A stretch of DNA of 64,000 nucleotides, taken from positions 17,365,528-17,429,527 of the forward strand of contig NC_085880.1 in NCBI RefSeq assembly GCF_034702125.1, in the 5' to 3' direction. Shown piece after piece: positions 1 to 10,186 of this stretch. Position 1 is the first letter of the stretch. The number at the start of each line of letters is the position of its first letter. The DNA comes from Engraulis encrasicolus. Lineage: Eukaryota; Chordata; Actinopteri; Clupeiformes; Engraulidae. The notes beneath the pieces were generated by a model that ran no database searches, had not been told where the DNA came from, and was given only the letters and a program-made list of their open reading frames with translations. Position numbers and translations under genes: made by a program.

Positions 1-83
1 AAACAAAAAAACAACGTCGGCCCATGTCGGCTGTCGGCCCACCAGGAAAATGCCCTGTATGCCAGATTACCAGTCCAGTCCTG
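1..83. mobile_element. MITE-1-related end fragment, cut by window edge
   Basis: The stretch ends with the terminal motif CCAGTCCAGTCCTG, preceded by 'CCCACCAGGAAAATGCC...TATGCCAGATTA'. This closely matches the right end of the complete element at 11242-11516. Only one end is present, so no TSD can be tested. Confidence 0.6.
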
Positions 84-185
84 CCACCGGATGCTACTTG
101 CCTTGCCTCAGATGCATTGCATTGAAGGTGTCTGACATCACATGGTAAAGCGTCCATTCAGGAAGCCATTCCTCGCTGGCAGGGT

Positions 186-437
186 CATTTATCTGAGCGC
201 TACACAAGCTTACCTCCAGATCGCTGTCCATGGTGCTGAAATTACATCTGTGCTTGATGACAATATTTGCATGGGCCTATTACTACAAAGCTGGTTCGGG
301 AGTAAACCAGGTTAAGTTCAGACTTAACTCATCTAATAGAAGAGACTGGAGACCTCATTTTCTTAAGAAACTTTTAGCTTAACATGGTTTACTCCTGAAC
401 CAGCTTTGTAGTATAGGCCCCATGTGTCCTGCAGTGT
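186..437 (+). repeat. Duplicated segment, copy A (filled by a MITE)
   Basis: Positions 186-272 and 421-437 match 974-1078 at roughly 85-90%: 'CTTACCTCCAGAYCGCTGTCC...GTGCTGAAATTACATCT' followed by 'GTGTCCTGCAGTGTTATA'. The difference is a 148-bp insertion at 273-420 that copy B lacks. Confidence 0.8.
273..420. mobile_element. MITE with ~36-bp inverted ends and CAT target duplication
   Basis: The left end reads GGGCCTATTACTACAAAGCT. The right end is its near-perfect reverse complement over about 36 bp, to GGTTTACTCC. CAT flanks both sides (270-272, 421-423). The paralogous segment at 974-1078 has a single CAT (1058-1060) and no insert, so the 3-bp duplication is seen directly. A 3-bp TSD with long inverted ends fits the PIF/Harbinger superfamily, but no transposase is present and the class is inferred. 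Confidence 0.85.
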
Positions 438-817
438 TATACAAACCTTATTATATGGTTGTGACGTCATCGGTCGAATGCTCCATTCATTTCAACGGGG
501 CTCCCCAACGTTCGCACGTCTGTTATTTTTCGATAACGGACGGGTTGGTCTATAACAGACCGCTGTCAATGGCAACAAGACTTTTCACTGCTAAAGCGAC
601 TTTTCAACAAGACTCTAATCAGCTGCTGTGATAGACAACACCTGTTGTCCTGGCTACCTAGCTGTTAGCGGTGTTCCACAACGGCACTGTTTTGTTTTGC
701 GCAGCAACAATCTTTTGACATTAAAAACTATAATAGCCTAGACCTCACATTAAATAGGCCTAAAGAAATGTTCCCGCCATGTGTGAATCATTTAAGTATA
801 TCCATATAATAAGCGGG

Positions 818-956
818 TTAACTTTCGGCGAGTCGGTCGCTTTGTGGAATAGCAGCACTTCAGAGAGAACAAGACCCCTCCGCTCCGCGTCGGGGTCTAA
901 AGATTCTCTCTGTCGTGCTGCTATTCCACGGTAGCGACCTTCTCGCCGAACGTTAA
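818..956. mobile_element. Palindromic MITE flanked by TTAA
   Basis: The two halves form a hairpin: TTAACTTTCGGCGAG with GGAATAGCAGCAC on the left, and GTGCTGCTATTCC with CTCGCCGAACGTTAA on the right. The loop is the GC-rich CCCCTCCGCTCCGCGTCGGG. TTAA at both ends fits piggyBac-like or Kolobok-like elements; the exact superfamily is not decidable here. Confidence 0.75.
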
Positions 957-973
957 CCCTTACATAATAAACA

Positions 974-1078
974 CATTTATTTGAGGACTACATCAGCTTA
1001 CCTCCAGACCGCTGTCCATGGTGCTGAAATTACATCTGGGCTTGATGACAATGCTTCCATGTGTCCTGCAGTGTTATA
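974..1078 (+). repeat. Duplicated segment, copy B (empty site)
   Basis: Paralogue of 186-437 without the 148-bp MITE. It shows the uninterrupted target 'GCTTCCATGTGTCCTGCAG'. Confidence 0.8.
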
Positions 1079-1200
1079 ATAACCATAATTAACTCTGTAA
1101 ATACCGGTATGTCACAGTGATTTTTTTTTTCTTTTGGTCATCACACTCCCCCCTGAATAGGTGGGTCGGCTTCTGTGATCCTATGTATATGACTTTCCAG

Positions 1201-1356
1201 CAGGGCCGCTGACAGCTTTTGCTGGGCCCAGGACAAAGTCATCTGAAAGGGCCCCCTATCCAATAGATGCAATGTATTTGGGACCCAATTCTGGGCCCCT
1301 GATCTCCCTGGGCCCGAGACAACATACCCCTTTGTCCCCCCCTGTCGGCGGGCCTG
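1201..1356 (+). mobile_element. MITE-2 (hAT-like), 156 bp
   Basis: It starts CAGGGCCGCTGACAGC and ends CTGTCGGCGGGCCTG. The 8-bp flanks CTTTCCAG (1193-1200) and CTTCCCAG (1357-1364) match at 7 of 8 positions. Other family members are at 12343, 18664, 29997, 32217, 38851, 40598, 40743, 53869 and 62271. Eight-bp duplications are typical of hAT elements. Confidence 0.85.
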
Positions 1357-1644
1357 CTTCCCAGAAGTCCGCAATTTCTTGCCACCTGTGAACAATCCTA
1401 ATTCATTCTCCAACCGCTCTTTTTATTTTAGGGCAGCCGTGGTGTAATGAAATAACATGCTGAAATGGCGAGGCACTGTAATCATGTAGCCATAGGAAGC
1501 ATACTGTGCATACAGTATAATATAATCAAGCCTGGTGTTAAAGCAAATCAAAGGAAGGAACCCAGGTGTTACGGCTTGATGCGTGTCTCGGTAGAGGCAA
1601 GGCCTTGACTGACACAGAATCAAATTGGAGTTGAGCTACAGTCA

Positions 1645-2305
1645 GCATGTCTGTCTATCTGTGGTGGTCGTCTGCATGTCTATGTCTGCCTGCCTGTGAT
1701 CATGCCTGCCTCATGTCAGTGGAAAGCAACTCTGTGTCTGTCTCTATAAGCATATCTATCTCTGTCAGTAGTAAGCATCTCTGTGTCTGTCTCTGCAAGC
1801 ATGTCTGTGTCCGTCTGTGGAAAGCATGTCTGTGGTGAACATGTCTGTGTCTGTTGTCAGCATGTCTATGCCGGTCTGTGGTCTGTGTCTGTCTCTGTAA
1901 ACATGTCTGTGTCTGTCTGTATAGTAAGCATGTCTGTGTCTGTCTGTAAGCATGTCCGTGTCTTTGTAAGCATGTCTGTGCGGAGCATGTCTGTGTGTGT
2001 CTGTGGTGAGCCTGTCTGTGGAGAGCATTTCTGTGGCTGTGGTAAGCATCTCTATCTGCAATGCATCTATAAGCATGTCTATCTCTGTCTGTGGTCAACA
2101 TATCTATGTCTGTCTCTATAGCATATCTCTGTCTGTGGTCAAAATATCCATGTCTGCCTCTGCAAGCATGTCTGTGATGAGCATGTCCGTGTCTGTCTCT
2201 GTACGCATGTTTGTGTCTGTCTGTGTTGAGAATCTGTGTCTGTCTGTAAGCATCTGTGTCTGTTTATGGTAAACATGTCTGTGGAGAGCATGCCTGTGTC
2301 TGTGG
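1645..2305 (+). repeat. Degenerate GTCTGT-rich minisatellite
   Basis: About 660 bp of imperfect units of roughly 24-30 bp, such as 'AGCATGTCTGTGTCTGTCTG' with variable 'TGGT(A)' joints. The open frames in it on both strands (SVSVS-type and RHRHR-type peptides) are artefacts of the repeat. Confidence 0.85.
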
Positions 2306-2661
2306 TCAGTAGGAAGGTGATGAAGTGTGATAAAGTTTGCAGTAAACACTGGACCCTTTCATGCACCCAAATCTTTTCACTCTTTTTACACCTACAGATA
2401 TGACACTAAACTTTGAGCTGGCAGACAGGCTCAAAGCTGCAGAATATATTGTCACCAGACCAGAGCTGTAAAAGGTACAGTAGGGTCTACTTTCAGGTTG
2501 TGAATTGATGTGGGTTGGAGTGCAGTGCTCGCAGCAGGTGTCAGCAACTGGTTGCCTTGTAAGAAGTAGGCTACAGGCACTCTCAACCAAAGATAGGAAG
2601 GACTTCAGAAGTCAAAAGCGTAACCATACCGGTGGATATTGATGCCATCGTTGAGCTCGGG
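2306..2661. other. Unique sequence, nothing recognised
   Basis: No coding, RNA or repeat signature was recognised here on either strand. Confidence 0.5.
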
Positions 2662-2776
2662 CAGTGTTTCTCTACATGTTTTGAGCAATGGGAAATACAG
2701 TAAATTCCACCCCCACTCAGCTGTATCCTTCTCTATGCCTTCTGGGGGCCTGTAGCACCCCCCATTGAGAAGCACT
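2662..2776. mobile_element. Short hAT-like MITE
   Basis: It starts CAGTGTTTCTCTACATG and ends CATTGAGAAGCACTA, an inverted pair of the type CAGTGnTTCTCAA. The interior is C-rich ('CTGGGGGCC...CACCCCCC'). No clear 8-bp duplication survives. Confidence 0.55.
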
Positions 2777-3127
2777 AGCCTAGAGCATGTGTGCTATTTT
2801 CACAAGGAGGCCTATATTCTCAAAATGAAAACATTTGCAACCTGATAGTTTTAATGAAAACCCTTGAACTTGGATGATCCTCACCATCCTTGTTATATTG
2901 TTTCAAACGTAACTTCAGTTCACATCTTTTACAGTAAATATGTCCTAAAGCCCTGACGAAGACAGGTTTGCAGTCGTTATCCCTATTTAAATAAAGTGTC
3001 CTATTGAAATCCAAGTGCCTCGGATCCTTTCAGACTAACTGCTTTCAACAGGGAGCCTACTGTTAGGGCCTTCACATTTGGTGGATTGTCAGAAGCTATA
3101 AGCTAATTGGAATCACAAGGTGTTGCT

Positions 3128-3298
3128 TTTTTGGGGGCGGGGTTATTATTTTTCAGATTGGACAGTGGAGGAGAGACAGGAAGCGAGATGGGAGGGAGAC
3201 AGGGAAGGATCTGGAAATGACCCGGACCAGGAATCGAACCCTGGTCATCCGCATAGTCCTTTGTCCAGCCGTTATAGAGCCACGACTGGGCCGCATCA
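3128..3298 (-). mobile_element. SINE-a copy, tRNA-headed, minus strand
   Basis: On the minus strand the head contains the perfect pol III B box GGTTCGATTCC. It is followed by 'CTGGTCCGGGTCATTT' and the shared SINE-a body 'CCTTCCCTGTCTC...CCTGTCTCTCC...CTGTCC'. The heptamer TGTTGCT flanks it (3121-3127, 3299-3305). Related copies are at 16716, 53993 and 57848. Confidence 0.75.
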
Positions 3299-3516
3299 TG
3301 TTGCTGTAAGTGGGCATATTCCACTACTGACCTCAAAGTGAGCCTGGAGACTTGCCCCGCTCCTCTCCAGCATCCCATTGTGCTCCCGCAGCACCCCCAT
3401 TAGTGTGGTCAGTCTGTAGCCCAGTTCTGTCCACTGACAGCTTGGCCTGCTCAACTAACATCGCCGGAGATATAAAACCCTTGTCCTCCACGACCTAGTT
3501 ATCAGAGCTGCTCAAC

Positions 3517-3534
3517 CCTTCTCTCTCTTCTCTC

Positions 3535-3577
<43 letters not shown>

Positions 3578-3676
3578 GTTCTCTCTCTCTCTCTCTCTCC
3601 CCATTCCCCTCTCTCTCTTTCCCCATTCTTTGTATCGTTATATCTCTCTGTATCTCTCTCTCTGTATCTCTCTCTG

Positions 3677-3714
<38 letters not shown>
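3517..3714. repeat. (CT)n compound microsatellite
   Basis: CT/CTCTGTAT-rich polypyrimidine tract with interruptions CCCCATTC and TCGTT. The 113-residue arginine/glutamate-rich minus-strand frame is a translation of it. Confidence 0.9.
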
Positions 3715-3718
<4 letters not shown>

Positions 3719-4784
3719 TCTGCAGCCAGGCCATTATTTTATTGATTGGTTGAACTGAACCAGCTGCCAGCCAGCACAGCCCAGAACAGCCCCATAGGCC
3801 ACAGGTGTCTGGGAGTATACAGTGCACAGGAACCACTTGTGTGCTGCAGCGGTGCTAAGGATTCCCCCGGCATATTTAGGAATAGTAATTGGACAGGGAT
3901 TGGGCCTGTCTCAGAGTAGCGAACACATGAATCAAGCTGAACAAGGCACCATTTTTCTTTTCTCTTTCACTTTCTGTTCCTCCTGCTTTCCTTCTTTCCT
4001 TCTTTCTTTCCTTTTTTTGTGTGGAGCGTTTCAGATGTGCTCTATTTTTATGTTTGGTCTCCGCTGTGTGCACGCATGCCGTTAGCCATATAATGGATGT
4101 TGATGCGGGCGCCAGAGGTCTGTTCCAAAAACAACTGCAACATACTGTAAGTGCACATGCAAGAAGTGTAAATCAGCATAAAGAAACATGCTCTGAGGTG
4201 TGTGTGAAGTATTAAACAGCCTAAAAGAAACATCATTCGAGAAGTGTGTAACTTTACATTTTACCTACTATACTGTATAGGGTTTGGCTTGGATTTAGAT
4301 TAACGCAGGAGTATCCAAGGGACAACGTGAAAGCTAATCACTTTTTTTTACTACATACTTCTGTTCAAAATTATCTGATTAGGTTTCTCAACTGTAATTT
4401 GCTATTGTGGCTGTAACTCAAAATAACAAAATAGAGTCAACTTCTATGCCTTCCATTTGATGGAGCCAGTTTTAGAAATCCTGATCTGACAGATTACTGT
4501 AAGCAAATGTTCAAGGAGAGTGCTATATTCCCGAAGAGTCATTCTAATGCCTGCATTGTAAGAACATTTATGCTGCATTACCTTGTACAGAGTTGAATAA
4601 AAAGTAAGATTGCCTCAGTTAGTGAAGAGATTGATAATAACAGATTCCTTGAAAATACCCCTCTGTGAGTAAAATTCAAGCAGTAGCAATGCTTTCTAGG
4701 GAAAAAAAGAACTGTCAACTTGGCTGAACCAAGGGCTATTGCATAAGAATTAGAGATCTAATTGGTAAAACGGTCTCGTTCTTC
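3715..4784. other. Unique AT-rich sequence
   Basis: Holds a short CTTT-type polypyrimidine run (about 3985-4018). Otherwise no gene, RNA or repeat is recognised. Confidence 0.5.
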
Positions 4785-4946
4785 TACACTGTAACAAATA
4801 GCTGTTTATTTACGGCAATTCTGCAACAGCATTCTACTGTTTTTCGAAAAAACAGACAACTACTGTGAAAATATTACTTTGAGTCACATATTGAGCATAA
4901 ACAGTAAGTACTGCACAATAGCAGTATTCGCCGTTGTGGAAAAAAC

Positions 4947-5354
4947 TAGAGATGCACCGGATCCTGATTTTTAGGATCCTGCCGGATACCAGATCCACTG
5001 AATAAGATCCTGCCGGATCCGGAACCGGATAACGGATCCTACAAAAGGGTCGAAACATATAGTCTACTCGCACACGTGGGCCCTTTTTATTACGTTGGCG
5101 CAAACTATTTTTTAGACTCATTGGCTTATTGCCACACTGCCTGCAATAGCCGCTTCCAAAGGGATTTCACTCCATGTAGTGATTGGGGTTGTGAAAGACT
5201 GAAAAGCCTAGGCTAGACATGCACCAGACCCTGATTTTTAGGTAACATGCCGGATACCGGATCCACTGCTTAAGATCCTGCCGGACCCGGACCCTGTGAA
5301 AAACTCTATTATCCTGACGGATCCGGAACCGGAACCGGATCCGGTGCATCTCTA
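4947..5354 (+). mobile_element. GGATCC element (hAT-like) nested in 1.8-kb copy 1
   Basis: It starts TAGAGATGCACCGGATCC and ends GGATCCGGTGCATCTCTA, an inverted pair. The flanks GAAAAAAC (4939-4946) and GAAAATAA (5355-5362) look like a decayed 8-bp TSD. The interior holds two lobes of GGATCC/CCGGATAC repeats around a unique centre. The solo copy at 34454-34859 shows that it is an independent element. Confidence 0.8.
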
Positions 5355-5740
5355 GAAAATAACAAGTTATTTTAGGCAGCACCATTGAAACCCATTCATC
5401 CTCCACTTGTCCGTGATCACCATCAAACTTCAATACCACCTGAAGAACTGAAGTCATTCTGACTGGTTAAAGATTATCTGATACTATCAAGCATGATGAA
5501 ACAATTTCTAAGGAAATGCAGCAAAGTGTGTGTAGCACATGCATTTTGATAGTGATGAAAGTGTGAATGGCTGAAACATTTTAAGAACTTGTAACACTCT
5601 TGCAACAAGCAGCCCCATCTAAACCAATCTGCTAATCAGTGCCTGGCCTCACCTGAGTAGGGCTGTTATGCCATTATTCAATTACGGGCGTCACCTGCCA
5701 AGGGCCTGATGACTCTGGTCACATGGTACTCTTGCACCTG

Positions 5741-5770
5741 TATATAAATCTGGACTATCAACACTTCAGT
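5741..5770 (+). promoter_or_regulatory. TATA box plus initiator-like site inside 1.8-kb element
   Basis: TATATAAA at 5741 is followed about 27 bp downstream by CTTCAGTTG, an initiator-like TCA(+1)GTT. This is the spacing expected of a pol II core promoter. The arrangement is identical in copy 2 (14085) and copy 3 (59793). Function is inferred only. Confidence 0.4.
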
Positions 5771-6755
5771 TGCTTGCCTGCCTGCTGGCTGGCCTGCATG
5801 GCACAGCATAGCACTTGTTTGCCTACAAGCTTGCTTACATGCTTGCACACTTTCCTCTTTGTGAAAGCTTGCTGTATGTGGCATCATTTGTGGCATTGTT
5901 GCATATAATGTGCCTGCTGCAAATTAGGCATTGCTTTGAGAGCTAGCTTGTAGTGCTGCTTGTTTGCTGTGCTACTTGGTGCAAATTATTTTTTTAAAGA
6001 CTGACCAATGCTATATTCATCATTGGCTCATCAAGAGATACAGTAAAAAGCCCACCTTGCACACTATCATTGTAACATAGCACTGCGTACTCTGAAATTT
6101 TATTCATGCCCACACTTTCAAAGGACCACCGCAAACCATTTTCTCAATACAGCATTGCGCCATAGTATCATGCTCAAGGCACTCCAGTCATGGTGAACGA
6201 TGGGAGGGTGGGGTGGTAACATGGCCAGGGTACCACAGTTATGGAGAATGATGGGTGGGGTGGGAAGTTGCCATGGCCATATTCATGAATACAACTATGA
6301 CCCAGTATTTGCCTGTCATCACACAGTACAATTCAACTTTTTAACTGAAATGTACTGTTATTTTTCTGTAGAGTACTGTTATTTAACAGTTCAATTGCTG
6401 CTGAAAAAATGTTATATACTGTGATACATTAAACAGCAATGAGCTGTATTTGATTTTAGGTGTGAAATAACAGTAGAATTACAGGTAAATATAATTGCCA
6501 GTAACTGCCGTTATTTTGCAGGGAAATTTTCTTAGAGTGTAGGGAAGCCCAAATCTTGCATTAAGTTAACTAATTCCTATGCCGCATTTAACTTATTCTG
6601 TTGAATCATGTTAGACATTTGTTACCTTCAGCTAATGCGCAGTAAAATACAGTACCTGTGTTTGTGCAGTGAGTGTGTGTTTTGCAAAGTGAGAGAACGC
6701 TTTCTTGTAACCCCCTGAAAAAGAAATCTGGTCTTTCCCGGGCACCGTAGTACAG

Positions 6756-6846
6756 CTGTGGTTCCTAAACTTTTGCAGCGGGGACCCCCTTTTGGAATAG
6801 TTTCTCCTCCACCTAGGGTTCCGGACCCCCAGTTTGGGAATGACTG
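6756..6846. mobile_element. Short hAT-like MITE (CTGTGGTTCCTAAAC ends)
   Basis: It starts CTGTGGTTCCTAAACTTTT and ends AGTTTGGGAATGACTG, an inverted pair. The flanks TAGTACAG and CAGCACAG match at 6 of 8 positions. Confidence 0.65.
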
Positions 6847-7320
6847 CAGCACAGTATTCCAGTAAAGCTCATCCTCTTGTAGCTGATGGCCCTGCCCTTA
6901 CAGATGAACAGCAGAGTACAGAAAGGGTATCAGTAGTGAGCAGGCACTCGCTGCCTGTATGGGACATGAGAGGGACATCATTTTAGGAAGAGGTTTATAT
7001 TATCTGATCAAACATAAGAAGCCTTGATTATCTTCCATACAAACCATATACTGCTTTGCCGCCTTTCTATCAGATGCGCATATGCAAGTAAAGTTAATGA
7101 AACAAGGCTGACAACAGTGACAAGCTCAGATGTAATGTAATGTATATTGATAAAACAGAATACTAAACAGGCCTTTAAAATGACTTGCCTGTACTTAGGC
7201 CTGCTAAAATATTCAACATGGAGTTGGTTATTAAATTAAACAAATGAGTCATCAAACAAATGCCTGTTGTACTCTCATTTGATTAAAATGTATGAAAATG
7301 TAAATGCATTATGCTTGATG
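6847..7320. other. Unique AT-rich sequence
   Basis: No gene, RNA or repeat was recognised between the MITE and the SINE-c flank. Confidence 0.5.
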
Positions 7321-7634
7321 ATGACTGCTAACTGCTCAGCCAGTAGGCCCCAGTAAGAAGACATATTACATTATTACATTGCACTTAGCTGAGGCTTTTT
7401 TATCCAAAGCGACGTACAGTTATTCATTTCCAGGGTATTGGTTACAGTCCCTGGAGCAATGCTAGGGGCTAGGAGCCTTGCTCAAGGGCACTTCATCCAT
7501 GGATGGGGGTGTAGGGAGAGGTCAGGTGGGATTTGAACCTTCAACTCCCAGATTGAGAGACCAACTCTCTAACCACTAGGCCACGGCTGCATGACTGCTA
7601 ACTGCTCAGCCAGTAGGCCCAGTAAGCAGACATA
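7321..7634. repeat. ~45-bp direct repeats flanking SINE-c
   Basis: The segment beginning ATGACTGCTAACTGCTCAGC occurs at 7321-7365 and again at 7591-7634, with one indel and one mismatch visible. It sits exactly at both SINE edges. It is far longer than the usual 7-20 bp retroposon duplication. Confidence 0.85.
7366..7590 (-). mobile_element. SINE-c, tRNA-headed, minus strand
   Basis: On the minus strand it begins GCAGCCGTGGCCTAGTGG (A box TGGCCTAGTGG), followed by the B box GGTTCAAATCC. The body ends with CGTCGCTTTGGATAAAAAAG, then CAGCTAAGTGCAATGTAATA, a tail motif common in teleost SINEs. A pol III-transcribed retroposon; mobilisation would need a partner LINE. Confidence 0.85.
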
Positions 7635-8126
7635 CAGCATGCCTTAGTGACTACAGTGCATTGCCTTGAGTGCATTGTTATTTTCACACATCCTGTTAAT
7701 GGCCCCCTTCTACTTCAGAGGGGCTGAAAAAGACTAAACTGACAAGGCTTTCTGATGGCTGACCGCTGTCAAACACAATTGCTGTTTGATTCAATAGATT
7801 CCCACTAAGACTCTGGCCTGCATGGTCCGCAGCAAAACAGACGGATGTGGTGCACACACACTACACCGTACGGGACTCTATGAAGGGATTCAGCCGGCCC
7901 GGCAAATGACTGAAGTGTAATGCAATTTGGCAGGACAAGGGGGGAAATTGAATTTAAGTCTGCAAATAATGCTTGCCACTTTCTTACGCATTACGGCGCT
8001 TGATTGAGCAGTGGGTATAAATACACTGCGGGTTGCAGCGAGCAGAGTTCAGCCATTGTAGCTGGCGTGAATAGTGTTTGACAAAGGGAGGCTGACATAT
8101 AAGAGCAGATCATTACAGGGGAGATG
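7635..8126. other. Unique sequence
   Basis: No gene or known repeat was recognised. Confidence 0.45.
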
Positions 8127-8134
8127 CCTGCACT

Positions 8135-8351
8135 CAGCGCTGGACTGGGGGAGAAATAGGGTCCAGGCACTTTTGGTTTAGATGGGCCCCTCATAATGAG
8201 CGGCGCACAACTGACTCACGGGTGGGCCCCGCACCCTCGTGGGCCCCTATTTTCAGATTTTTATTTTTTAACATTTCTGAAAATAGGGGCCCACGAGGGT
8301 GCGGGGCCCACCGGGAAATGCCCGCTATGCCAGATGGCCAATCCAGCCCTG
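8135..8351 (-). mobile_element. MITE-1 (hAT-like), 217 bp, palindromic
   Basis: It starts CAGCGCTGGACTGG and ends CCAATCCAGCCCTG. A perfect 8-bp TSD, CCTGCACT, lies at 8127-8134 and 8352-8359. The centre is a strong hairpin: GGGCCCCTATTTTCAGA against TCTGAAAATAGGGGCCC. Frames seen on both strands here are shadows. Confidence 0.9.
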
Positions 8352-8658
8352 CCTGCACTTGCAATTCCAACTCCCAAATCTTCATAGACATTTCAGCAGT
8401 CGTCTCTCTCTGCAGCCATTGGACTCTTCATTACTGTGTTTATCAGATTTTGGAAGCTCTGAATGCTTTAACTTAATTCCTCTGACATTTCCCGATATTA
8501 ACAGGAGAGAAGCATGTTTGTCAGCACTTGACACTTAAGGGCATGGACCTACAAGTGAGTGAACATTTTTAAGGTTGACTTAAACAATAGGCCATTTCTC
8601 GGATTACCATGATAGTGTTCACTTATGATCGTTATATGAATTTAAGAGGCTTTTACAG

Positions 8659-8807
<149 letters not shown>

Positions 8808-9030
8808 CTGCATGCGTGCGTGTATGCACGCACGTCCATGCATACGTGTGTGTGCATGTTTATCGCCCTATTAAAATAGCAGTGTTTACCCATTTTTACT
8901 CCACAACAAAATGAAAACAAAAAAACAGAGGCTGGCATCCTGCCATTAACTTCAATTAGTTAGGGGAAAACATTGCTACCCAGCCTCACATCCAGTGCAT
9001 ACCAGTAACACACTGGCCACATCACTGCAT

Positions 9031-9191
9031 CAGTGACGGAACAATTGCACACAGGGTCCCAGGGCAAGACACTGATGGGGCCCCATATACGGCCTGCCAT
9101 GGTCACAATAGGGCCTCCAAGACCAATACAGGAGGGTCCTAGGCCCATGGGGCAAATGCCCTGCTTGCCCCCCCCTATAGCTCTGCCCCTG
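9031..9191. mobile_element. GC-rich hAT-like MITE with paralogous empty site
   Basis: It starts CAGTGACGGAACAATTG and ends CTATAGCTCTGCCCCTG, with GGGGCCC-rich arms. Duplication unit B is uninterrupted at the matching place (9611-9630: CATCACTGCACATCAGCACG). This shows the insertion came after the tandem duplication. The flanks ACTGCAT and ACTGTAC suggest a decayed TSD. Confidence 0.75.
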
Positions 9192-9286
9192 ACTGTACAT
9201 CAGTACGGTCTATTGTGTGGCTAAACAAACCCAGAGGCTTTCTTTTCTACATGCATCCATTATGTACGCCTTGTAAAGTATTCAAA

Positions 9287-9720
9287 TGACTAATGAATTG
9301 CTGTTCACTTATGATCGCTCTTTGAATTTAAGAGGCTTTTACTTTTACTGTGTGTGCATGTGCGTGTGCGTGTGCGTGTGCGTGTGTGTGTGCGTGTGTG
9401 TGCGTGTGCGTGTGCGTGTACGTCTGTGCGTGCGTGTGTGTGTGTGTGTTTATCATCCTTTCAAAAATTGCAGTGTTTACCCATTTTTCCTCCCAAAAAC
9501 CCCATCATCGAATATTCCTGCCATTAACTTCAATTAGGGTGGAGAAAACCCTGCTACCCAGCCTCACATACAGCACATGTGGGTAACACACTGCCCTCTC
9601 TCTATTCCCACATCACTGCACATCAGCACGGTCTATTGTGTGGCTATACAAACCCAGAGGCTGTCTTTTCTACATGCGTTCATTATGTACAACTTGTTAA
9701 GTATTCAAATGACTTGTGAA
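9287..9720 (+). repeat. Tandem duplication, unit B
   Basis: Second unit of the 8605-9286 duplication. It contains a GTGTGC-type array instead of pure TG and lacks the MITE. Confidence 0.85.
9350..9450. repeat. (GTGTGC)n-type microsatellite
   Basis: Imperfect GT/GC alternating purine-pyrimidine tract, homologous in position to the pure (TG)n of unit A. Confidence 0.9.
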
Positions 9721-10055
9721 CTGGCATACTGCCATTTTTTTTTTACAAGAATATAAAATGCAATGTGGCTAGACACAATGTCTAACAAGATGGGAATTAA
9801 AACACTCATATAGGGGGAGAAAACATTAAATAGCATGGACCGCAAACGAAAGCAAACAAAATGACTTCCACCACACATGGACCAGGCCTGATAAAGGACT
9901 CTGAGCAGGTCTCCTGGAGGTGGTGTGGGTTTGACAGGTTCTGTATAGATCAATCCCCACTCAATGGGATTATAATAGTTCTAATAGTAGGCTACCACAC
10001 AAATCCCCGTGGGGATAGGTGTGTTATACTGGTAATAGGTGCATTATGCTTGTGC
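9721..10055. other. Unique sequence
   Basis: No gene or recognised repeat. Confidence 0.45.

Positions 10056-10186
<131 letters not shown>

Larger units (their letters stand above)
4785..6541 (+). mobile_element. 1.8-kb nonautonomous DNA transposon, copy 1
   Basis: The ends are TA-CACTGTAACAAA and TTCTTAGAGTG-TA. The inverted ends are imperfect: CACT(G/C)TAA, then an ACGGCA block and a CTACTGTT block. The subterminal regions are rich in ACTGT/ACAGT. Two further copies (13111-14907, 58812-60603) are nearly identical, implying recent movement. All three contain the same internal parts: a 408-bp GGATCC element, a TATA-like promoter block, a GCTTGC minisatellite and a SINE-b-like stretch. No transposase frame is present; the small frames are repeat shadows. 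TA duplication would fit Tc1/mariner, while CACTG ends with subterminal repeats resemble CACTA/EnSpm, so the superfamily is open. Confidence 0.85.

Noticed and set aside
1645..2305. CRISPR-like or repeat-spacer array
   Set aside because: Units are degenerate and contiguous with no unique spacers, and the genome is clearly vertebrate.
4834..5457. Frames repeated three times in the window (beginning MSLKNSLRQ and MTSVLQVVL), suggesting a gene family
   Set aside because: They fall across the GGATCC element inside the 1.8-kb transposon, contain no domain, and the shorter start in copy 3 and length differences show no coding constraint.
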